From Desulfobacteraceae bacterium (GTDB lineage: Bacteria > Desulfobacterota > Desulfobacteria > Desulfobacterales > Desulfosalsimonadaceae), in NCBI GenBank assembly GCA_011390465.1, contig JAABSH010000029.1:1-45984 (forward strand): a stretch of 45,984 bases of DNA, read 5' to 3'. Each line of letters begins with the position of its first letter. Within the stretch, counting starts at the first letter, position 1. Below are positions 40,393 to 45,984 of the stretch, piece by piece. The notes under the pieces were generated by a model. It did no database searches, was not told the DNA's origin, and saw only the letters and a program-made list of their open reading frames with translations. Both the position numbers and the translations under genes were made by a program.

Positions 40393-41469
40393 CTACGCTC
40401 CTGTACCGTTTTTAACGTAACCGGCCACAAGATCACCGACTTCGCTGGTGGAAAATCCCATTTTCCCTGCACCCACATCTTTTATATCATCCCGCAGGGT
40501 CTTTTTGACGGCAGCTTCTATGGCGGCGGCGGCGCTGTCTTCGCCAAGGGTCTCCAGCATCAGCTGGGCAGATGAAATGGCGGCAAGGGGGTTGATGATC
40601 CCTTTTCCCGTATATTTGGGCGCAGATCCGCCAATGGGCTCAAACATGGAAACCCCTTCCGGATTGATGTTGCCGCCGGCGGCAATGCCCATGCCGCCCT
40701 GGATCATGGCCCCCAGATCGGTAATAATGTCCCCGAACATATTGTCGGTTACAATCACGTCAAACCATTCCGGATTTTTAACCATCCACATGCAGATGGC
40801 ATCCACATGGGCGTAATCCGTTTCAATATCCGGATACTCTTTGGCAACTTCATTAAACGTGCGCTCCCAGAGATCAAAGGCAAAGGTGAGCACATTGGTT
40901 TTTCCGCACAGGGTCAGTTTTTTTCTTTTGTTGCGTTTTCTGCAGTATTCAAACGCATAACGGATGCACCGCTCCACCCCTTTTCGGGTGTTGATGGATT
41001 CCTGAATGGCGACTTCATCCGGGGTTCCTTTTTTCAGGGTGCCGCCCGCCCCGGCATAAAGGCCTTCACTGTTTTCCCGGACCACCACAAAATCAATATC
41101 ATCCGGGGTTTTATCTTTCAGCGGCGTGGATACGCCTTCATACAGCTTGACCGGCCGCAGGTTGATGTACTGATCCAGGGAAAAGCGGAGCGCCAGCAGA
41201 ATTCCTTTTTCCAGAATCCCCGGTTTTACGTCCGGATGCCCGATGGCCCCCAGAAAAATGGCGTCTCTGGCGGACAACTCCGCCACAATGGTTTCCGGAA
41301 GCACTTCACCGGTTTTAAGATAATGTTCTCCGCCGATGTTAAAAGTGGTAAAATCCAGCTGAAAATCAAATTTCTGCGCTGCTGCCTCAAGCACTTTCAA
41401 TCCTTCATCAACAACTTCCGGACCGGTTCCGTCCCCGGGGAGGACGGCAATGTCATACCTTTTCGTCAT
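40393..41469 (-). CDS. leuB: 3-isopropylmalate dehydrogenase
   Basis: Oxidises and decarboxylates 3-isopropylmalate in leucine synthesis with NAD. 358 residues. Family features: AVLPGDGTGPEVV, RENSEGLYAGAGG, DAICMWMVKNPEWFDVIV, DNMFGDIITDLGA, and FEPIGGSAPKYTGKGIINP. Homologous isocitrate and tartrate dehydrogenases differ mainly at the substrate helix; assignment to leuB is by overall similarity. It stands between psd and greA, with leuA/C/D not in the window, so leucine genes are not clustered here. Confidence 0.88.
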   Translation of the reverse strand: MTKRYDIAVLPGDGTGPEVVDEGLKVLEAAAQKFDFQLDFTTFNIGGEHYLKTGEVLPETIVAELSARDAIFLGAIGHPDVKPGILEKGILLALRFSLDQYINLRPVKLYEGVSTPLKDKTPDDIDFVVVRENSEGLYAGAGGTLKKGTPDEVAIQESINTRKGVERCIRYAFEYCRKRNKRKKLTLCGKTNVLTFAFDLWERTFNEVAKEYPDIETDYAHVDAICMWMVKNPEWFDVIVTDNMFGDIITDLGAMIQGGMGIAAGGNINPEGVSMFEPIGGSAPKYTGKGIINPLAAISSAQLMLETLGEDSAAAAIEAAVKKTLRDDIKDVGAGKMGFSTSEVGDLVAGYVKNGTGA

Positions 41470-41483
41470 TTTTCAAACTCCTT

Positions 41484-41518
41484 AAAAAAATTTTGCCGCA
41501 TGAAACCCATCATGCCGC
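41484..41518 (-). terminator. Possible terminator between psd and leuB
   Basis: GCGGCATGA and TCATGCGGC pair apart from one mismatch, followed by AAAA and seven U, 18 bases before the leuB start. It could end the psd transcript or attenuate leuB. The mismatch makes it a weak call. Confidence 0.38.
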
Positions 41519-41522
41519 CAAG

Positions 41523-42209
41523 TCAGCGCAAATATCCCAAAATGGTCGTTCCTGCCGTGACCTTGTCTCCTTTTGCCGTTGTCAGGGTGCTGTCCGGCGG
41601 AAGATACACATCCACCCGGGAGCCGAAACAGATGATGCCGAAACGCTGCCCCGGAATCACCGTGTCTTTTTCCCGCACATAACAGATGATGCGGCGGGCA
41701 ATCATGCCGGCAATCTGCACAAACCCGATTTCCCGGCCGTCTTCCGTCTCCAGGATCAGGGCGTTGTGTTCATTGTCCGTGGAGGCTTTTTCCTTGTCCG
41801 CGGAATAAAATTTGCCCGGATAATAGGCGATTTTTTTAATGGTACCGGAAAACGGTATCCGGTTGACATGGACATTGAAAATATTCATAAAAATGCCGAT
41901 TTTCAGCGCCGGCCCGCTGGTAAAGGGATTGCTGTCCACCACACCGGTAGACACCACCCGGCCGTCCGCCGGAGAGATTACCGCATTTTCGTCCGCCGGT
42001 GTCACCCGATCCGGATCACGGAAAAAATTACAGATAAAAAGCGTTGCCACCAGGGCTGCAAGGGCCGCAAAGGTGAGCTCCGCCAGGGCCAGAATAAGGG
42101 TTACAAAAGCGGCTGCCGCAATAAACGGCCACCCGGCCCGGGCCACGGGAAATCCGGACATGCTTTGGGCATCTGCCCTGAAAAATTGATTTTCAGAAGG
42201 TTCTGTCAA
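41523..42209 (-). CDS. psd: Phosphatidylserine decarboxylase proenzyme
   Basis: Makes phosphatidylethanolamine in the membrane; it cleaves itself to form a pyruvoyl cofactor. 228 residues of the short (PSD-A) type: two membrane helices near residues 25-60, FFRDPDRVTP, SPADGRVVS, FNVHVNRIPFSG, and the self-cleavage site in FGSRVDVYLP near the C-terminus. No pssA is adjacent. Starts ATG 42209; the gap upstream to tsaB holds repeats. Confidence 0.92.
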   Translation of the reverse strand: MTEPSENQFFRADAQSMSGFPVARAGWPFIAAAAFVTLILALAELTFAALAALVATLFICNFFRDPDRVTPADENAVISPADGRVVSTGVVDSNPFTSGPALKIGIFMNIFNVHVNRIPFSGTIKKIAYYPGKFYSADKEKASTDNEHNALILETEDGREIGFVQIAGMIARRIICYVREKDTVIPGQRFGIICFGSRVDVYLPPDSTLTTAKGDKVTAGTTILGYLR

Positions 42210-42346
42210 TGTCTTTCTCCGGTTAATTTATCTTTAAATTAAACAATCAAAATAGAATATACAAAAACATCCGTTTTGTCAATCAAACAACGCATTGTTT
42301 CAGGGTGAAATTGTTCTCGCATTTGGATATACGCAAAAAAACCCTT

Positions 42347-42552
42347 GAACGTCGAACATCCAACGTCCAACATTGAACGTCGAATAAGGAATGTCGCTGG
42401 CGCTCCACAGTTTATAGTCCCGGAGGCTTACAATACCCATTTCGGGTCACAGTCAATGGTAAGGCGCCGGCAGATCTGAGCATAAAAATGATCGCCGCAG
42501 GCGTTCCGCATTCGACGTTGGATGTTCAATGTTCGATGTTCGACGTTCAAAT
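42347..42552. repeat. Palindromic element with mirrored heptamer arms
   Basis: Left arm 42347-42395 has seven heptamers (GAACGTC, GAACATC, CAACGTC and variants). Right arm 42504-42552 has seven in reverse complement (TTCGACG, TTCAATG, TTCGATG). Each arm is 49 bases and the words mirror each other in order with a few differences. The 108-base core contains small hairpins such as ACCC/GGGT around 42438-42450. It fills the 449-base gap 42210-42658 between psd and tsaB, which otherwise shows no gene. Confidence 0.75.
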
Positions 42553-42658
42553 CCAAAAAAGGGAAATCAGTATTGCATTCAACTTCCTGCATGAGGCTGT
42601 CACAACAAGACAAATTAACTCCGCTACCGATTTCAGGGGCTAAGTTAAACCGGCATTT

Positions 42659-43363
42659 CTACGAAGCTGTCAAATTTTTTTCCGCGTCCGATTTTCGCAG
42701 ATACAGCGGCTGCAGTTGATCCGCCGGCACCGCGGCCCCTTTGGAAAACCGGGAAACCGCAATCCGGCCCACAATTGCAGCCCGGATATACTGAAACGTG
42801 CTGTCCGTAAAGACCGCATGTTTGCCAAGCAATGACCTGATCCGTTCCTGATAGGCGACAGCCCCGTCGCCGGTAAAAACACAAGGCCCTGAGATTGCTT
42901 CCACTGCGGCAGCAGGGGGCAGCGCGGCCGGCAGGGATTTACAGATCAAGGCATTTTCCGACCACTGGTATTGAGCGGCATAAACTTCCCTGCGCCGGGC
43001 ATCCATCATGGGACAGATCAGCGCGGCCGAGCCGGTTTGGCTGTCTGCCGGCCAAACCGCCCGGGCCAGGGCTTCCAGGGAGCTGACGCCGACAGCGGGT
43101 TTATCCGCTGCCATGGCCAGGCCCTTGACCGTGCTCAGCCCGATGCGCAGCCCGGTAAAGCTGCCCGGGCCGATGGTCACGGCAAATCCGTCCAGCTCAG
43201 GGATGGTGAGCCGGGAAACCGTCAGGGCCGTGTGAATCATGTCCATGACAAACCGGGAATGGGTATCTTTGTGATTTACCGTATATTCGCAGATCACATT
43301 GTCCCCGTCCATCAGCGCCACGCTGCAAGTTTTGGAAGCTGTATCGACTGCCAGTATTTTCAT
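42659..43363 (-). CDS. tsaB: tRNA threonylcarbamoyladenosine biosynthesis protein TsaB
   Basis: A partner of TsaD in making t6A37 in tRNAs reading ANN codons. 234 residues with KILAVDTASKTCSVALMDG at the start and the family hallmark TIGPGSFTGLRIGLSTVKGLA, here as TIGPGSFTGLRIGL and STVKGLA. The second half is the usual degenerate ASKHA lobe. It follows lon by 22 bases and is probably cotranscribed. Confidence 0.93.
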   Translation of the reverse strand: MKILAVDTASKTCSVALMDGDNVICEYTVNHKDTHSRFVMDMIHTALTVSRLTIPELDGFAVTIGPGSFTGLRIGLSTVKGLAMAADKPAVGVSSLEALARAVWPADSQTGSAALICPMMDARRREVYAAQYQWSENALICKSLPAALPPAAAVEAISGPCVFTGDGAVAYQERIRSLLGKHAVFTDSTFQYIRAAIVGRIAVSRFSKGAAVPADQLQPLYLRKSDAEKNLTAS

Positions 43364-43385
43364 TTCTTTTTTGGGTGCGGGAAAA

Positions 43386-45800
43386 TTATTTCCGTTTTCT
43401 GGATTTGGACGGAGCCGGAGCCTTCAGGTTTTCACCAATGGCAATGGCAAGCACCTCATTGATATGGGATACCGGGAAAAATTTAATCTTGCGCTTTACA
43501 TTTTTGGGAATTTCAGACAAGTCACTGCGGTTTTTTTCCGGAATGATAATTTTTTTAATGCCGGAGCGCAGCGCGCCCAGGGATTTTTCCCGCAGTCCGC
43601 CAATGGGCAGCACCCGGCCCCGCAGGGTAATTTCACCGGTCATGGCCACTTCCGTGTCCACGGGTCGCTGGGTAATGGCGGAAATCAGGGCCGTGGCCAT
43701 GGCAATGCCCGCGGACGGCCCGTCTTTGGGAATGGCGCCGGCCGGTACATGGATATGAATATCCAGGTTTTCAAAAAAATCCTTTTTAATGCCGAATTCT
43801 TCGCGATGGGCCCGGGCATAGGACACCACGGCCCGGGCAGATTCCTGCATCACATCCCCGATCTGGCCGGTGATGATCAGGTCCCCTTTTCCTTCGAGCA
43901 GGGTGGCTTCAATATACAGCACCTCTCCTCCCACGGAGGTCCATGCCAGTCCGCTGGCCAGTCCCACCTGGCTTTCTTCCTGATCCATTTCCGGAATGAA
44001 TTTGGGGGGGCCCAGCAGGGAATGGAGATTGGTACGGGTAATCCGGAACGGCCCTTTTTCATTTTCAGCAATTTTCCGGGCGATTTTCCGGCAGATGGCC
44101 CCCAGTTCCCGTTCCAGGTTCCGCAGGCCGGATTCAAACGTATACTGCTCGATAATCTGCTGCATGGCGCCGTCACTGATGGCGAGATTTTTCTTTTTCA
44201 GCCCGTTGTCCCTGATTTGCCGGGGCAGCAGAAAAGATTCCGCAATGGCCATTTTTTCTTCCAGGGTGTAGCCGGACAAATGGATCACTTCCATCCGGTC
44301 CAGAAGGGCCGAAGGGATGGTGTCAATGACATTGGCGGTAAGGATAAACAGAACATGGGACAGATCATAGGAAAGATTCAGGTAATGATCGCTGAAGCTG
44401 TCGTTCTGTTCCGGATCCAATGCCTCCAGCAGGGCGGACGACGGGTCCCCGCGGAAATCAGATCCGATTTTGTCAATTTCATCCATCATGAAGACGGGAT
44501 TACTGGAACCGCACTGTTTGAGCCCCTGGAGAATCCGGCCGGGCATGGCCCCGATATAAGTCCGGCGATGCCCCCGGATTTCGGCTTCATCCCGGATACC
44601 GCCCAGGGACACCCGGAAGAATTTCCGGTTCATGGCTTTGGCAATGGCCTGGCCAAGGGAGGTTTTCCCCACCCCGGGAGGACCGGCAAAACAGAGGATC
44701 TGGCCTTTTTTCTGGGGATTGAGTTTGCGCACGCTCAAATATTCCAAAATCCGGTCCTTAATTTTTTCAAGACCGTAATGGTGCTTGTCCAGGGCTTTTT
44801 TGGCTGCCGGAATATCAATTTTATCCCGGGTCATTTTGCCCCAGGGCAAATCCAGAATCCAGTCCAGATAGGTCCGGATCACGGAGGCTTCCGAAGAATC
44901 CGGATGCATCATCTCCAGCCGGCGCAGCTGCTTGTCCGCTTCCCGGGCCGCTTCGTTCGGAAGCTTGGCCTTTTTAATCTGCTTCTGGTATTCGGTTATT
45001 TCCTCGCCCCGGTCATCAAATTCCCCCAGCTCTTTATTGATGGCCCGCACCTGTTCCCGCAGAAAATAATCCCGCTGGTTTTTGGAAATTTCATCTCTGA
45101 CTTCGGACTGGATTTTGGCCTGCATCATGGACAAATCCACTTCCCGGGAAAGATAATCATTGACCTTCTGCAGCCGTTCAATGGGATCGGAAATTTCCAG
45201 CAGGCCCTGGGCTTCGTCGATTTTCAATTTTAAATTGGACGACACCAGATCCGCCAGTTTGCCCGGATCTTCGATATCATCCAGCAGAATACCGATTTCA
45301 GTGGAATATTCGCCCCGGATGGTGAGAATTTTTTCACAATTTTCCCGGATGTTGCGCATCAGGGCCTGATGCTCCAGCTGCAGTTCCGGCACCGGGGAAT
45401 CCGTGATGACTTCCACTTTGACATTGTAAAATTCTTTTTTCTTCAAAAACCGTTTGATGCGGCCTTTTTCCAGCCCCTGCACCAGCACTTTGAAATGGCC
45501 GTCCGGCAGTTTCAGAATTCTCAGGATACGGCAGATCGTGCCCACCCGATAAATATCGTCTGGCTTGGGATCCTCAACGGACGGATCTTTCTGAGTGGAA
45601 AGCAGCAGCAGCCGGTTTTCCCCCATTGACCGGTCCACGGCCCTGACAGAGCGCTCCCGGCCGATGAACAGGGGCAGCACCATGTCAATAAATACCACCA
45701 CATCCCGGACCGGCAGCAGGGGCATGGTTTCCGGAATTTCAATATTGCCGTCATCGTCTTCAAGAAGGCTAACAAGATCGTCTTTGTCTGTTTCAGCCAT
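43386..45800 (-). CDS. lon: ATP-dependent protease Lon
   Basis: Cytoplasmic AAA+ protease that degrades misfolded and regulatory proteins. 804 residues: N-terminal substrate domain at about 25-220 (LPLLPVRDVVVFIDMVLPLF-like), coiled coil, Walker A GPPGVGKTSLG, Walker B VFMMDEIDKIG, and the protease domain with the catalytic Ser in KDGPSAGIAMATAL (about 695) and Lys in REKSLGAL (about 738). Full length and intact. The upstream 184 bases hold a repeat fragment. No CIRCE-type operator was seen. Confidence 0.97.
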   Translation of the reverse strand: MAETDKDDLVSLLEDDDGNIEIPETMPLLPVRDVVVFIDMVLPLFIGRERSVRAVDRSMGENRLLLLSTQKDPSVEDPKPDDIYRVGTICRILRILKLPDGHFKVLVQGLEKGRIKRFLKKKEFYNVKVEVITDSPVPELQLEHQALMRNIRENCEKILTIRGEYSTEIGILLDDIEDPGKLADLVSSNLKLKIDEAQGLLEISDPIERLQKVNDYLSREVDLSMMQAKIQSEVRDEISKNQRDYFLREQVRAINKELGEFDDRGEEITEYQKQIKKAKLPNEAAREADKQLRRLEMMHPDSSEASVIRTYLDWILDLPWGKMTRDKIDIPAAKKALDKHHYGLEKIKDRILEYLSVRKLNPQKKGQILCFAGPPGVGKTSLGQAIAKAMNRKFFRVSLGGIRDEAEIRGHRRTYIGAMPGRILQGLKQCGSSNPVFMMDEIDKIGSDFRGDPSSALLEALDPEQNDSFSDHYLNLSYDLSHVLFILTANVIDTIPSALLDRMEVIHLSGYTLEEKMAIAESFLLPRQIRDNGLKKKNLAISDGAMQQIIEQYTFESGLRNLERELGAICRKIARKIAENEKGPFRITRTNLHSLLGPPKFIPEMDQEESQVGLASGLAWTSVGGEVLYIEATLLEGKGDLIITGQIGDVMQESARAVVSYARAHREEFGIKKDFFENLDIHIHVPAGAIPKDGPSAGIAMATALISAITQRPVDTEVAMTGEITLRGRVLPIGGLREKSLGALRSGIKKIIIPEKNRSDLSEIPKNVKRKIKFFPVSHINEVLAIAIGENLKAPAPSKSRKRK

Positions 45801-45894
45801 GCATGATCACCTGTGATATGTTATATATGTTATAAAAGTTGAATTTAATCTGTGTGAATCATGTAATAAAAACGCAATTGAAAATTGACGGCTT

Positions 45895-45984
45895 CGTAAA
45901 AAGTCCAAATTCTTTGTTGCGCTGCATCCCTCGCTGCTTCAGCGTACGCCAAGTACGCATCATTGCTCGGGATTTGCGCGCCTC
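45895..45984. repeat. Part of a dispersed palindromic element at the window edge
   Basis: A block starting GACGGCTTCGTAAAAAGTC contains a hairpin GCGTAC/GTACGC around 45939-45956 and runs off the edge. From memory similar blocks recur in desulfobacterial genomes as small mobile palindromes. It lies 95 bases upstream of lon. Its other half is not in the window, so the extent is unknown. Confidence 0.4.

Noticed and set aside
42428-42613. 61-codon open frame on the minus strand between psd and tsaB
   Set aside because: It lies across the heptamer palindrome and has no ribosome site; most codons come from the repeat.
43299-45233. 644-codon open frame on the plus strand
   Set aside because: Antisense to lon, rich in Phe, Gly and His from complementing Lys/Glu/Pro codons. 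No family likeness.

Overview
The window looks like chromosome from a Desulfobacterota (sulfate-reducing deltaproteobacterial) lineage. The clues are an archaeal-type entry into aromatic amino acid synthesis (ADTH synthase plus 3-dehydroquinate synthase II) in one operon with pheA and aroA, a DUF4911 gene after miaB, a pilT-like gene with an MshEN-type N-terminus, and intergenic DNA crowded with short palindromes and 7-bp-period repeats. The assignment rests on gene content and recalled family knowledge; no search was run. No rRNA, tRNA or CRISPR array was seen.

Layout. 1-165: start of aroC (minus). 166-2066: decayed accessory region with a truncated YgiT-type zinc-finger gene, an intact PemK/MazF toxin and antitoxin pair, a HicB-like gene remnant with a stop at codon 3, and several palindromic elements; 166-275 and 661-779 hold nothing I recognise. 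2067-6494: panE, a pilT-like ATPase with a phosphoesterase gene, and a LysM protein. 6655-14377: a long plus-strand cluster (M29 aminopeptidase, manA, queE, queC, glycosyltransferase, HAD hydrolase, FKBP isomerase, YprB-like nuclease). 14378-15379: repeats and an exported protein. 15376-19846: the aromatic operon (minus), preceded by a leader peptide and tandem terminators. 20033-23010: PHP hydrolase, bifunctional nuclease, miaB, DUF4911 (minus). 23089-26493: recJ, an unknown gene and an MBL-fold hydrolase (plus). 26453-36177: tetR, a helicase-exonuclease fusion, holA, lgt, lspA, ileS (minus). 36341-38028: dtd and dacB (plus). 38050-45800: folE2, a TtcA-like gene, rpoZ, greA, leuB, psd, tsaB, lon (minus). 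45895-45984: part of a repeat cut by the window edge.

How genes work together. The aromatic operon makes 3-dehydroquinate from aspartate semialdehyde and a deoxyketohexose phosphate instead of from DAHP, then supplies EPSP (aroA), with chorismate (aroC, 15 kb away) feeding prephenate and phenylpyruvate (pheA). Its 5' leader encodes a 28-residue peptide with 12 Phe/Tyr/Trp codons in a 13-codon block. The codons after that block can pair over 13 bp with the 5' arm of a strong terminator, which is a textbook attenuator layout and the best regulatory find here. queE and queC, with folE2 28 kb away, belong to preQ0/queuosine synthesis. lgt and lspA mature lipoproteins. The helicase at 27251-30208 carries its own DEDD exonuclease domain, joining in one chain what Bacillus MrfA and MrfB do as two proteins; a separate MrfB-like nuclease lies at 13514-14377.

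A second theme is repeats. Arrays of different 7-bp words occur at seven places, two of them running into the 3' ends of genes (holA, bifunctional nuclease) and two forming mirrored arms around a structured core. A GGCACGGTGGCC palindrome family occurs at three or four places, one inside the apparent 5' end of a secreted-protein gene.
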